Origin: Stichopus chloronotus | Taxonomy: Eukaryota > Echinodermata > Holothuroidea > Aspidochirotida > Stichopodidae | Length of the DNA stretch: 64,000 nucleotides | Direction: 5' to 3' | NCBI GenBank assembly: GCA_021234535.1 | Contig: CM037842.1 | Coordinates: forward strand, 22,321,106-22,385,105 | Shown: piece after piece, positions 12,301 to 25,411 of the stretch | Numbering within the stretch: the first letter of the stretch is position 1 | Layout of the letters: the number at the start of each line of letters is the position of its first letter | The notes under the pieces: model-generated | Database searches by the model: none | Seen by the model: only the letters and a program-made list of their open reading frames with translations | What the model was told of the DNA's origin: nothing | Translations under genes and position numbers: made by a program

Positions 12301-14930
12301 GAAAACTGAGCATTAGCCAACGAAACATAACATTATGTAGAAAAGAAAATATGTGCTGAAGTAACAAGACTGATAACTTTTGGTTTTAGTACAAATAGCA
12401 GCCTAGTTGTGCCATTACCATTGTAACATTAGTCAGTCATCACATCGGGCTCAAGATTCCTGAGCAGAATATAAACAATCGGATTACAACTTCAAATACT
12501 GATAAAAAAGACTGATGTAAGCGACGAATTGTGCTTTTCTGAATTTCCTCGTACCATCTGCTCCTTTGCTTCTTCGTGTTTCGGGTCTCTTACTCCCGTG
12601 GATATTGCTCGAGTGATTTATGACTGCATCCTTATACCGCCAGCGACTTAAAACTCGCGTTGAAGAGTTCATATTGACAATTATTGATCGATTAATAGAT
12701 TAAATGTATAATATATGTCCATGCATTTGGAATCGTTTCATAATAGCACAATACACTTTTCCTCAGTAACATAAGAATGCATTTCATTCAATGAAACTAG
12801 TTATAACACCTTCAGTGTTTCTTGAGAAAAAGAAATATGTAAAACAGGTTCAAATGCATGGGGGTTTCTGCTGCAAACTTTACAGGAAATATGTTAACAA
12901 AAACAATTAAATTACTAATGATGAAACATGTACAGATTAATTATTCACATTGACAAAATAATGTGTAAACGGTTGTATTCTAAAACGCAAGAATATGGTA
13001 TCAGTTTACGTGATACATTACATTGAATAGTCATACATCAATAGGACCAGTAGGAAAGAGGAAATACATGTCGATAACTTTATTGCAGTCATATCAATTA
13101 ACTTTTTTCGGCCTACCCAGATTTTAACGTACTAGTCTACACAGTTTTAAATGCATGGCGCCATATGAACCGACCTACATCCGATGCATTTTATGCTTGG
13201 TGTCTTGTTCTTTTAAAGTTCTCAAAAATGACAAGTAGCATGACGAAGTGCAAATATTTGGATATGTTAGTAAACCAGATGTAAAGTATCTGTTCTGTAA
13301 AAAATAAATACGTCCCACAAATCATGTTGTATTTTATCTTGCTAGAATCATCGCAAGCGCTTCCGTGATGATACCCTCAGATGACTCCCTTTGTTTGGCT
13401 TGTATCTTTCTGCCTGCAATCCATCAAAAACTTACTTCTTTCACTCACTCTCTCACTCTCTCTTTCTCCCCACCTCTCTCTTCCTCTATCTCTCTTTCTC
13501 TTTTTACTGTAGCTTTTATATAGTCCTCTGTATTTTTGTTTTCCAATGAGAATTTATACAGTATCCCAGGCCACTGTGTCAACTTGATTGAAAATACACA
13601 TGGCATTCAATTACACGTTTGCTTATTCATACGGTGGAGAATCGTCAGCTGAAATTAATACCATGACAGTTTTGTTACGCTTGGAGGAGCACCAGGGGAC
13701 ATACGGTCGAATGGGATCCTTACTATGCACTGGTGCAGACATGCAGGAAGATGATAAAATAAAGAAACAAACGTAAAAAAAAATCGCTTCATTCTGTCAA
13801 GATGTCTAACATCAATCGAGTTCATAAATACTAGATTATATTAATTTATTTGAAAAGTTATGTGAAACATGAAATGAAAAAATCGTTAATATGGAGGAAA
13901 GTTTTGCAAATTCAGTGTTTATCAGCACTATTGCAGAGAGGTGGAATGTTGAATTGTAAAGTGTGCTCCCTACCGTTTTATTGCCAGCTACAATACAGAT
14001 ATCACATGTCATGTAGATTGCACCATATAGCGTGTAAGAGGAAGAAGATCTGTGTGTGTAATGAACTGTAGGTTACAAATCTATACTTACTCAAGTACTC
14101 GAAGCAGAGAATCAACTGACCATTGGCAAAGAAAACACAGAACTCAATCATCTTAATCAACAAACAACTGTTAGCCACCTAAGAACAAGATTAAAAAAAA
14201 ATACTTAATAACCTAAGGTTAAGACAAAATGATTCCAAGTACCTAAAGTGAATTACCAGACTTTAAAATTGAAAAAAAAAAAAAGCTACCCATTAGAAAA
14301 GTTAAAGAATAATTAGGAATTTAGAGCGCAATTCAATGTAACGTTAAAGTAAGGAACAAACATAATGAAAAACTATGACAACTACAATGTAATATAAACC
14401 TCTTGTTAATGTGTAGGATAATCAAGGTTAAAGTAACCAAAAAAAAAAGAAATTAGACAAGACTAATATAAACTCACTACAAACAAAATAAGCTTCAGAT
14501 ACAATACATTGTTCAAGGAAAGGGGAAATCTCGAAGTATATGGAATTCAATTTTAATGTTCTCATCAATGCTGTTCTCAGCTGGAAATGTAGTGTTGTAA
14601 AGACAATACACTTACTTCCTCCGACAAGTGAGATAAAACCAGTCCTGATGCAATTATCTTATATATTTACTCTCCAAATGTTTCTCGAATAAAATGGCTT
14701 AGTGGAAAACAAATTAAAGCTTTTAAATATTTCCTAACGATGAGAACAACTAGTGCGAAGAGATTATTTTGTACGAAATAAGTGATTTTCATTAACATTA
14801 CCACAATTAACGTTTGATCTACATGACTCTTAAAATTAGGATAAATTGCACAAAGTAATGTAAGGTCTCCCAAATAATTTCAGTCTAACTTTAAATCACA
14901 TGACTGTATTATCGCGTAAGAGTTAAAGCC
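9390..14930. other. AT-rich intergenic-like stretch
   Basis: No supported gene. Visible items are a TATATA-rich block at about 10707-10750, a perfect 14-bp palindrome CTTCACGCGTGAAG at 10661-10674, a (CT)n run near 10895-10916 and the polypyrimidine tract listed separately. The short open frames here resemble no family I recognise. Confidence 0.5.
13438..13506. repeat. Polypyrimidine (CT-rich) tract
   Basis: About 70 nt are almost purely C and T on the plus strand, with CACT and CTCT repeats. Long oligopyrimidine-oligopurine tracts can adopt triplex structures. There is no adjacent exon to make this a splice-site tract. Confidence 0.6.
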
Positions 14931-14934
14931 CTAA

Positions 14935-15301
14935 TATGAGTTGGAAATTTGTCATATTTTACCTCTAACAGTCAAATATGTCATAGTCTTTACAAAAAAT
15001 TGTTTCAACCCTATTTTTGCATGTACGAATATTCATATCCATTCCCTATTGGTCTAGTCGATGTCAAGTGACAGTGATTGACGGCTAAGCTTTCTTTGAG
15101 TGTCTGAATTTTGTAGGATTAACAAAAATGTCTAGACAATTTTCATATTCAAATATCTGGAAGATGAATGCATAGTTTTCTTTCAGATTTTCGACAGGTG
15201 ATCCCCCCCCCCCCCCACACTTTCTCTTCCCTGAAACACTGACGCAGAACAAAGATTGATTAACAGGTGATTGCCAGTACAACTCACATTACAGCTTTAA
15301 G
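14935..15301. repeat. Interspersed repeat, copy 1 (second copy near 50.1-50.5 kb)
   Basis: Begins ATATGAGTTGGAAATTTGTC and ends TTACAGCTTTAAGT. It matches 50092-50468 in the same orientation through several blocks: CATATTTT, GAATATTCATATCCATTCC, TTCAAATATCTGGAAG, TGAATGCATAGTT, CTCTTCCCTGAAA, GAACAAAGAT and GGTGATTGCCAGTACAACT. A 14-base C homopolymer (15203-15216) interrupts this copy where the other has a short T/C mix. No coding capacity is shared by the copies, so a non-autonomous element is likely. Confidence 0.75.
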
Positions 15302-16738
15302 TCTGTCTGTCATAAGTTTAGTAAGTCATTTCTTGTCACTTGTAGCCTTTATCACACGCTCGCAAACAATGGACATAATCCGAAATCTTTTCTCATCACA
15401 AGAAAATTGGAGTGACATCTCCCTGCGTCATCTTGGCCCTCCCAAGGGACCTCCTGGCAATTAATCAGGGTCATGGCTCTTGGTAGGCTCATGGTTAAAA
15501 AATAAAACAAAAATAAACCACAATGTCGTGTTCACAGTTAAAAAAGTTCGCTGGTGTGAATATTCAGCACCAGCAGCAACAAGCTATAGAGGAAACTACA
15601 AGCATTAAATTAATATCCTAGTGACAATAAGGGGATCTTAAAACAAGGGAGACAAATGTTTGCACTGGAGTTCAAATCAAACCCATACCAATATATCGTA
15701 TTCATAATTCAACATATTACTGATTAAAGAAAGACTGCTTTGATAACGAAAGGTTACCAGTTGCTCAAAGGGTATACAAACTCTTATCTAACACTACCAA
15801 ATTGCTGCAGAAAGCTTTGTTTCTATATAAAATTGAAGTGTATGTTTGACCTTTAAAATTGTCACAGGTGTAAAAAATTGAAAGGGTCACTGTACATAGT
15901 GTTAAAAGTGTTTTGAGCATAAAGGTAACAACTGATAATAATTCAAACAAGAGTCATAAATGTTTCTTTTATCGAGATTACTGGAAGAATCAAAGGAAGT
16001 TCAGTTACTTTCTCTCGTACGGTCACTGATCTCCCACAATGCAATGGGAAATTCTATAAATTGTGTAAAAAGCCATAACTTCCAAACTGGACATGCTATT
16101 GAGACATGGCTTTCCCTATAGAATGTGCTTCCTCGTGAGGTAAATCTCTTTAACGGTGTTATACTAGCGCCCTCCAACTGAGTTAGGTAAAAATGTATAC
16201 ATTTGTCTATACGTTACCACCAAAAAATTGAACCTAATGTGATAAAGTTTACTATTTATATTCATGAGTTTGTTTCAACAAGCACCTTCCCCTTCCCCAC
16301 TCGTTTTCCGGGAATACTTGGTGATTTAGCTTCTCCGTTACGCTGAGTTGCTATTTGTTGAATTGCCTCTAACAGCCACCAGGGACAACAACATTGTAAT
16401 AGTATCCTGAACCGAAGACCGACTGCCTTTGCACTGATCGGTATTAATATTTTACGAAAGGATAAACAGGGATTAAAATACTGTATCTGCACATTTATTA
16501 GATTATGTAGGTCAACCTGGTGACTTGGTGTTATTGTCACCTTCTGAATTTTGGAATTTTTTATCAAATTTCGCTTTCCATTATCTGCAAAGACATTCCC
16601 AATGATGAGAACTCTTTATGATTACAAAAACAAGTAACTAATGAATAAATAAATACTATAACACAAGCATCTATTAAGTTTCAGTGTTCGATCACGACGA
16701 TACGACGACCGTGGTTATGTGTGAATAACATTAACATG

Positions 16739-16752
16739 GTAGCCATGGCAAC
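16739..16752 (+). promoter_or_regulatory. X-box (RFX-type) consensus match
   Basis: GTAGCCATGGCAAC fits the RFX X-box consensus GTHNYYATRRNAAC at all fourteen positions. X-boxes drive ciliary genes in animals, but no ciliary gene is visible nearby. It is therefore a sequence match only. Confidence 0.3.
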
Positions 16753-17950
16753 ATGCCTTATTAATACTTCGTCTCTTTCTTCTCACATCACTATTTCCTT
16801 CCAATCAGCAAATAATGAGACCTTCAAACCTGTTGAAATCAATTCAAAGTCGAGTCGACCTTATTTGTGTCTTGAAACAATTTATAATAATTTGAGGCCA
16901 CCCTTTAACCAGGGAAACTTAAAAATTCATCTTTATATAGTGTAAGCCAATCTTTGCTAAAGTATGGCAGCACGTCATGCTGAAATGCCCATCAAAATGA
17001 AGTGAAGAGAGAGGCTGTTGGTGTCAAGGAATGTCTCTTCCTGTCTCAGAATAAGCTATAAATATGTTCATGTTAAATGATAATGATCTGAAAATTAAGA
17101 ATAAGAAATATATGAAAGATAATTTAATCCAAGAGTCAGCTTATAGCATTGTTTGAGATATTAATTTGATGTAGTCCCTTTAACAACAGCACTGTCATCT
17201 GACTTTTCAAACTTGGCTTACATTAATTAACATTTCGTCAAGGAAAAACTTGTCAATTTAACTCAAATGTTAGACTTATTGCTTTCGACACACAGTAAAT
17301 GACCATACACTAGTATAGCGCAAACCGTTTATAACGGGCACGTGCAATTAAATGAATAATCGGGATCAACCATGTAGGAATATTTCCTCGGGAGCTAAAA
17401 AGTAATTAGTCTTCACGAGTTGGTTCCACAATCCAAAGAAGTCGCTTTCATTTTGTACCATACCACCATTAATCCCCTCGCCATTGAGTTAGACACTAAA
17501 ATACTGACCTTCGAGGGACCTTCGATTCTCTAAAACAATCTAAATCTCCTTCAATCGTCATAATTTTCACATCTTCTGTACTTTCATCGGTGCTCTTAAA
17601 CATCCAACTAAAAAAAATATAATGAGGATGACTGAATACACGATGAAAAAGTGATTGCCGCTTCTCATTTTAGGCACTTTCCCCAATGGTGAACAGAACT
17701 CGCTGATGTACAAAATCTAATGGTGGCATGGTACCTGAAACACCGTAACTGAAAACGAAAACGATAAGAGAAGGAAAACCAGGCATCTGATTTGTTCAGA
17801 GGAATAGTCTAATTTAAACACGAACACACTTTTAATCTTAAACAAAGATAATTAATACGTTGCCGGGTGTTTGTACTTAAGTCCATAGCAATTACATTTA
17901 ACATTTCTCATTTCTAATTTACAGTTCATTACCGACCATCGGCTAATCAG

Positions 17951-17991
17951 TTAAGTGTGACGTAGGTATTCTTCTGCGACGTCACGCTTAA
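17951..17991. promoter_or_regulatory. Inverted pair of CRE-like sites
   Basis: TTAAGTGTGACGTAGG (17951-17966) and GCGACGTCACGCTTAA (17976-17991) are imperfect inverted copies separated by 9 bp. Each contains a TGACGT core, and the right arm contains the near-full CRE GACGTCA. No gene start is seen alongside. Confidence 0.3.
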
Positions 17992-20821
17992 AGTAGGACA
18001 TGAGGCGTAAAAGGGTATACGATTGTGAAAAACCAACGCCTAACAGCATCATGCTTCCCACGGGAATGACGAGAGTGGCTAATCATGACATTTTCCTTTC
18101 TTTACTGGATTCTGGCACTTTACTTCAGAGGTCACTTCACACAAACGGTAAGTGAATTGGTTGATGATAAACAATTAACACTATGAACATAGCGAGGAAA
18201 AAGAAACAAAAGTATGGAGATAAGGGAAAATGAGAAGGGTCCACTTATTACATGTGAAACGACAGAAAGCGAAAATTTTGTGTGATGTCCATTGGTTTCT
18301 AGGGTATCCTGTTTAGCCACATATTCTACTACTATATATACTATGAATATAAAAATAACACAGATAAGCCAATCAAATAAACCACAAGCTGTCACTAGGT
18401 CAAAACGACATAACATAACCAATATGTAGTTATTGGTATTTGACTACAAGTTAGGATTTTACTTCAACTCCTTCAAGATCATTCATTGGAAAGTTTGTAG
18501 TTGCCTTAAATAAGTGATTCAATAATGTGTACAGGTTATATACTGGTTGACATTAGAAAATTTATAGAAAAAGAAATAAGAAAAAAAATCCACCAGTCTG
18601 ATAAGATTGATCATGTCTCGGTTTATATTTCTGATTTTTCACCGTTTGCTCGTTATGTGTAGAATTGTACACCAACCCCTCCTTCGCCTCCACCCCAAAA
18701 ATATATTTCATATAAAAAATATATAAAAAAATAAACTATGTATTTTTATTTTTACTCATATTTTGGACGGAAGAAGTGATTTTATGGTTTAAAGTGTTAC
18801 AACCGAGCTGAGTGGTCAACCAATACATGGTGTGGAGCTTCAATACAATGTCGTCAATTAAATAAAAATAATAATGTTCTTTAGTTATGCTCATGTAAGT
18901 TACGTTTGGTCATAACTATTTTGAAGTTACCGTTGTGATATTAAATACTTTTGTTTCCACATTTTCAGTACATTTATGGTATTAATTAACTATGTGAATA
19001 GTGTGAAGTTAGTTACCTAAAATTGATGTCACGTATCCTTTTAAGTTTATGCTATAATGATTTCAAAACCAATCCATAAATAACGTCATGTTGTTTTTCA
19101 TGTTTACTATAGTTCTCTCAGATTACATGCAAAGTGATGGTAGTAAACATTTTACTTTTTTCTTTTCAATCGGAGATGTTTGAATGGATTAACCTTATTT
19201 TTCTTTCTATCCTTCTAGAATCATTTCCTCTTTGACTTTTATCATTCTGCATGCGTTTGTGTCGATGACCTGAAACAATTTGTAAAATAAATTTGCATTA
19301 GCCGTAATGTCTGCTCTTAATACTTGTCTTGTTTCAACGCTCCTCTCAAAGTGCACAGCTCCATACATCCATGGCCTACATTCTTCAACTAATCCACAGA
19401 GAGGAAATTTTTTCCTCTTTATACGCTGAAATGATTGAGAATAAAGAAACATTGGTTTCGTCTCGACCCATTTCACACTATCATCATGTGTCCGTGTCTG
19501 GTTTTGTTCTATAGGAGTCAAGAATAAAATATTAACGAAGGCTTTAATGAATTTTTAGAGGTGATCTATAAGTTGTCACCTCTTAAAGTGAAAGAATGTC
19601 AAAGAAACGAAAGAAACCGGGTTCATCAATAATGATGCTATTCAGATGAAGAAATTAAGCTGAAGTAGTGCCATGTATATCTATAACAGTATAAGAAAGA
19701 GAAAGTAGCCACCAAAATAATAATTGCTGTAAACCTGCATGCACCATGTACTGTAGGAAATGTACTGTATGAATTTATGACGTTCTAAGAGTATAAAAAC
19801 AGTGTAAAAACAACAGGGAAACAGAAAATGGAATAGAACTTTACTTACAGTATACCGTTAAACATAGACAGAATATACATGCAGCTTTTATGTTATCAAG
19901 TACGAAACACAATTTATATACAGTTTGAACGTATAAAAGTATATTTGATTTGGATGATGATGAATAATTTCATTTTGGTGTTCTTTTTGTTTCTTACGCA
20001 GCACGATGTTAAGAGCCCCACCCCCCACCCCCACCATCCTCAATATCATTGGATACCTCATTTTAACATATGATACTAAACTACAGCAATCAAATCCGTA
20101 TTCGGGGAATCGAAGAGTAGAATCAATTTAAATGATAAGGTATATGTACAACATATACTCCACTACCAACTTCACCTCTATACTGCTGCTTCCTCCTTTA
20201 AAGGGCTTTAATAATTGAACTCTTCCAAGCAGTGTATTCCGTTTTCCGTTAGATTGCATCCAAAGTGTTAAATATGCAAATTTGAAACAGGATTTTTTTT
20301 CACACAACTGCAATTTTAAAATCGTATTATAAAGGGGCATGGTATTCCTTTCAAATTTGTTTTTAAATTAATTGGATTGTAATTAGTATTTTTTTTTTTG
20401 GCTCGTGGCTTTTGTCCAATACTTACAAAGTCACCAGTCATCTTCGGTGGACCAATCCTTCTGTTTAAAGGTCTCATGTCTTTTACTTTAGATAATTTTC
20501 TTCACTATGCTCTCATACAAGAATATTTGAAACTTCAGCTGTTAGTCGAGGTCTTCGCTAGTACTCTCTTACATTTAATTTCTCATTTCTCAAATATTGA
20601 GTTTAATGTAATTACACCATAAGGAAGAAAGATGACTTTCACAGCTGTGATTACTTTTTGATCTTACCCTTAATTGACCTTATGGAGTATTTTCGTGTGA
20701 TATAATATGTTTATAAGGTAAATGACAAAGCAGTGATGTGTTGTTGAAATAGTGACTAGTGTCAAATATATGTGTTTTGGGGGTTAATAATTTTGGTATG
20801 GTTGCGACTGCGGCGGATATC

Positions 20822-21180
20822 CCAGTCACGATACAGGAAGTTCACTTTAAAGTAATGAGAGTAAACAAAGGTCCAGAGAGATTGGTTCGACGATTACAAG
20901 TCCATTTATTAATTGATTCGACTAACGCACAAATTAGGTGAAAATCAAATATGACGGTGATGATTGAAAATTAGATAGAAACAGTCACATGACTATAACA
21001 AACAGGGAGAGAGCAAGATAGAATACAATGACACAACCTACATTGTAATACAGAGGCACAAGGGGATGTTGATACCTGAACTGCAAGCTGGCAGGGATCG
21101 GCCGTTTGGCTGCAGACCCTTCTGGGGGTCACGAGGTTGGCGATCGGACATTAACCAATCGAATCAGATTTATATGTAAA
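20822..21180 (-). mobile_element. LTR-like segment (possible solo LTR)
   Basis: Read on the minus strand, the segment has a TATA-like ATATAAAT at about 21168-21175 and then a GC-richer block. It ends with AATAAATGGACTTG, a poly(A)-signal context at about 20902-20909, followed by a U5-like stretch. That order (TATA, transcribed R-like block, poly(A) signal, U5-like) is typical of an LTR. I could not define matching termini, a target duplication, a primer-binding site or internal coding sequence. The call is weak. Confidence 0.22.
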
Positions 21181-22960
21181 TCGTTACCACCCATGAATTA
21201 ACCAATCCCATAATTATTGCGAAATCTATCCAAGTTATAGTGCTCGCCCAACTCAGTCCTGTTTTTTGTTGTCTAAGTGACTGAAGGGAATAAAGAAAAA
21301 GTTAATAAACTCGGGTAAACACTGGAAACTGAACTTTGTGTGACCCCTGATGTACGGTAGCGAGTAACATTCACTATATACACCACTAGATTTTGATAAG
21401 GATGTGACTAGATACTGGGTTAATTTAGTGGTATAGCGGTGACAACATAGATGAAAGGTAAAGGTAGTTTTATTTTCAAGACAGAAATTCATTTACAAAC
21501 AAGATAAAGTATAAAGTTTGCATAAAATAGGCATTTCATCTAACATTTTTTTACTGTTTAGAAGATAGAATTTCAGAAATTTACAAAAAATGTTGACATG
21601 TTACTAATAACATTTGTAGAATTTTGAAAAATTGTACAAATTATGTAAAGGGAATGATAAGAGAATTGCATAGAAGTATAATTCATAAATGGATATTAAC
21701 ATGTATTCATCATTTACGCTGCATGCCATTAGTGGCCTGCTAAGGCTTCAGGGTTGGTCGTACAAACACACGGTCAACACTACATCACTTTGAAACATCT
21801 TCCTAGTGTTTATTGAACAATTTGCTGCATTGAACATTTGTTGCATTGCATCCTTTGGCCTACTATGCCTTTAAACTTGTTTAATTCATCGTTAACATGC
21901 CAACAAAGCCCATATATTTACTAAGAAATTTTTCATTGTTTTTCTATGTAAAAAGTTTTGTTTTCACCGAATCAGAATCAAGATTTGTAATTCTTGCTGT
22001 TTCCAAATTAAAACAATGACATAGAATGGGATCATTACCACTTTAGTTCAGTCTTCATTTCAACTCTTCCATTTTTATCTTCACTATTTATCAGGATCAA
22101 ACTGATTTAAGTCAGCCCATTTGTTTTAAGTACACACACACACGCACCCACACACACCCACATACATACATATATATATGTGTGTGTGTGTGCGTGCGTG
22201 TGTGTGTGTGTAATCTGTCATAAATCACGTCTGGTCGAAGTGGTTTGTGGACTTTTCTGGAGTAATGTAACATATTTTGATGACCATTTCCTTGCTTAGG
22301 CAAATGTTAGTCACTAATGCTCGTATGTGATGTGTTATCGTGTTACAATGGTTTTCACTGCGAGTAACATATGTACTGATACGTGCATTGGTTAATCTCA
22401 AACTTTGTAAACTACGTCGTTTCATATATGACATATTTACAAACACATCAGCAAATCCCCAAGCTGCACTCGAAAATGCTATCAAAACTCCTTCAAAATT
22501 ATCGACTCAACTCTCATTAAGCTACAACTTGGAATTAAAGAAAGCCAACACATGGGAGGAACCTATCTAAACAAACAGCTTGATAGCCAATTGTTCACTT
22601 TGTTCCACTTCTCGCCTTTTTTTTTCTCCCAATTTGTCACAAATTCCAGCATTGGACTCCATTTCAGTTTGTATGTGACGACGAAAGCAGTGCCTTTCAA
22701 AACATATCCTACTTTTTGTATTAGCTTGTTCATTTTTTAGCTATTTTCTTTAAAATCTTAATCAAAAAGGCAAATTAACCAAAACAAAATGACCAAGTTT
22801 TGTGCAAAAGTAAATACTTGATCTGATTAGGACCTGCGTTCGTTAAACTCTTTTAAATAGGGTAATGTGCAATGCTTTGATTAACAAATATAATGCATTA
22901 TTTATGTTAGCTTACTGTTGATTTTTTAAACTTACAATTGACTTTATAAATTACATTGAT
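21181..22960. other. Stretch without supported genes
   Basis: AT-rich with no recognisable exon. The only marked structure is the CA/TG microsatellite listed separately. Short frames on both strands between 22225 and 22740 have no domain or splice support. Confidence 0.45.
22131..22211. repeat. Palindromic (CA)n-(TA)n-(TG)n microsatellite
   Basis: An ACACAC run with CGCACCC and CCCACAT variants leads into TATATATAT and then into (TG)n with GCGTGCGTG variants. The CA arm and TG arm are roughly reverse complements around the TATATATA centre, so the tract could extrude as a hairpin. Alternating purine-pyrimidine sequence of this kind can also adopt Z-DNA. Confidence 0.8.
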
Positions 22961-22964
22961 AAGG

Positions 22965-24060
22965 GTATGACGCCGTTGTATTGTTGGACCGCATAGCTTA
23001 CGACGCTAAAGTCATACAAATTCTCGATGACGATTCCAAATTTAGGAAACTGCTTTCCGACGTTAGTAGAGAGAATTCCTTGAACAATCTCTTAGGCCGG
23101 TTTCTCAATCAAGGCCAAATCAACATGGAGGATTACCAATTTATGTACGCATCTGGGAGCAAACCTGGGCCCACGATGTACGGCTTACCTACAATTCACA
23201 AACCTGGAGTTCCATTGCGACCTATAGTCAGCTGCATCGGGACAGTTAACGAAAGACAGTCGAAATTTATGTTCAAGTTTCTACATGGACTCAACAAACT
23301 ATCATATAGTGAAAGATTCCTTTGAGTTCTGTGAGACTGTCAAGAAAATGTACTCTAGGTGATGGAATCATTATGTCTACCTTTGCTGTTGTATCCCTTT
23401 TTACTAATGTTCCCCTTCAAATTCAGTATTGATATCATTCTTTCTTATGTTAACACCGAAAATTCGCGTTCGTACCTGTATTAAACGTGCTGATTTTAAG
23501 AAATTGTTGATGAAGGGGGTTTCTTCATATTTTCTATTCAATGACTTTATGAGCAGACTGATGTTTGCGCCATGGATGGGTTCATCCCGAAGTGTTTGCT
23601 TTGCAGCGATATTCATGTGTCACCTTGAGACCAAGTTAGTACATATTTGTCCTAAACTTAAATTTTATACAAGTACATCGGCGACATTTTCTGCTCATTA
23701 CTACAGATTACTTGAACGATTTGTTATTTTCATTTAACTCGTTTCATAACTCAATCAATTTCACTTATGAGGTGGAACAGGATGGTCGTTTTTCTTTCCT
23801 AGATGTTTCTCAGCTAAGATCTGTCAGCAATGACAGCTATGACAGGATAATCACTTCGGTTGTCAGAAAACTTTCCTTCACAGGTCTTTTTATGAGATGG
23901 AATTCTTGGAGCCCCCAAAAGTATAAGGTTTCTGTAGTCAAAGCTGTTCATGAACGTGCTCGTCGGCTTTGCTCATCCTTCGATTTATTTTTAAGTGGAT
24001 TAAAGTACATATGTAAGCTACGAATCCTTACCAACATCAGCAAGGCATGATTTGCCTAGA
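22965..24060 (+). pseudogene. Decayed Penelope-like element, reverse transcriptase region
   Basis: Three overlapping-frame fragments (22981-23325, 23429-23737, 23712-24050) read in order as the RT region of a Penelope-like retroelement. Fragment 1 has a LDRIAYDAKV-like start and then YGLPTIHKPGVPLRPIVS, the hallmark finger block of PLE RTs. Motif A survives as FAVVSLFTNVPL near 23382-23420, and its expected Asp is Ala. A motif-B-like MGSS...AAIFMCHLE follows. Motif C reads YIGD near 23674-23685, where YIDD is expected. The thumb-side block FTYEVEQDGRFSFLDV and FTGLFMRWNSWSPQKYK follow. Frameshifts, internal stops and two altered catalytic positions show it is dead. No endonuclease domain follows; the element ends near 24060. 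Confidence 0.85.
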
Positions 24061-25131
24061 TTGTCAAAAGGTAATTCATCAAAATTATTGCAAAGAAACT
24101 ACGATCTAGCTATTCGATTTAATTTAAAGCCAGTGTGAGCTGGACAGAAAGTGTATGCAATATTACTTACGGCCAGGACATAGAAAGGAACAGTCACAGC
24201 AATAGTAAGACAGTACACAGGATTCATAAACAGTTTAATAAGACATAAAAAGTGTGTAACCGTAACTGCGGCCAAATACATAATTGCTAAAGAAATGAAA
24301 TATTCATTTGCAAAACCGGCAATAATAGATATTGTTGTAGAGCTAATGTATCAAATCTATACACTCCAAGTATATGCTGACATAACACTGATCAGCCGTT
24401 ACTGCAGTTGAAAAATCGCCCGAAGGGAAACTTGCAGAAAATAACAACATCCTGACTTGCATCATTTATGATTTGATTTAACGACAAGTAAAGTGAATCA
24501 CTCCATGCGTGAATCCATACAGTGCTTTAGTTAATATTATTAATCCTTGTCTCGTTTACAATGATCACCACGATAGACATCGGCTTAATTTGACATTCGG
24601 TAAAACAAAGAGAAAAAGGTAAAAGAGGAAATTTAAATTTTATATGAGCCATGGGTTCAACACAGGAGAATAACTGAAATAATGCAGTATCACTGAACTA
24701 AGAACTCTTGGCGAAGTCTAACGTCATATCGATGACAATGGGTCGTTGTGATTGAATGCTATTGGTATATTTTCTAAAAGGTTTCACCATGAAAGCAAAC
24801 TTAAGTTTTGTCATGATCAGCTAGCATGTGACAGTTGGAAGTACTGTAGTCTCTACAAAGGTAGAGCTTGAACGAACATCGTGTTCAAACATATCAAAGA
24901 TGATTAGAAAATTCCTGTTAATTAGTGCAATAATACTTTTACTACAAACGTCTTATGCTTCACCAACTGTTTACATATAATTAAAGAGCTGTAAGGAAAG
25001 GTGATATTCTGAGGTCAGTATAATTGTTGATGATGTTTACGCTAGCGTGCGATGTAACATTTCTCAAACCGAATCATCCAACATCCAGTTCAGAAGTACC
25101 CGAAATAAATCACACTTCTCCCTGAATAATT

Positions 25132-25133
<2 letters not shown>

Positions 25134-25213
<80 letters not shown>
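25134..25213. repeat. (TA)n microsatellite
   Basis: About 40 uninterrupted TA dinucleotides. Uncapped on either side by any element I recognise. Confidence 0.95.
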
Positions 25214-25218
<5 letters not shown>

Positions 25219-25397
25219 CTAATTAATATTTTGACACCTCCATTTCCCAGACGGTTTCCTTCGTAACCAAATGTAATTTATTTTCTCTGTTGTATTTTTC
25301 TTTTGGCGTTTCTGTGCTTACACTATAGCAAAGGCTTAATGCAAAGGCTCACATGTTGACTCTTCCAGACGTTCATCTACCTTTTCTAACTCATACG

Positions 25398-25411
25398 TTA
25401 TCAGCTGATAA
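25398..25411. promoter_or_regulatory. Palindrome combining GATA and E-box motifs
   Basis: TTATCAGCTGATAA is a perfect 14-bp palindrome. It contains CAGCTG, an E-box, flanked by inverted GATA cores. Composite GATA/E-box sites are known in animal enhancers; here there is no linked gene, so function is not shown. Confidence 0.25.

Larger units (their letters stand above)
15302..20750. other. Stretch without supported genes
   Basis: AT-rich sequence with short unrecognised frames. The longest, minus 16262-16567 (101 codons, including CCCPWWLLEAIQQIA), has no recognised domain or splice support. The RFX-like and CRE-like motifs within the stretch are listed separately. Confidence 0.45.

Noticed and set aside
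16262..16567. 101-codon minus frame with CCCPWWLLEAIQQIA
   Set aside because: Composition looks somewhat protein-like, but there is no recognised family, splice support or second exon.
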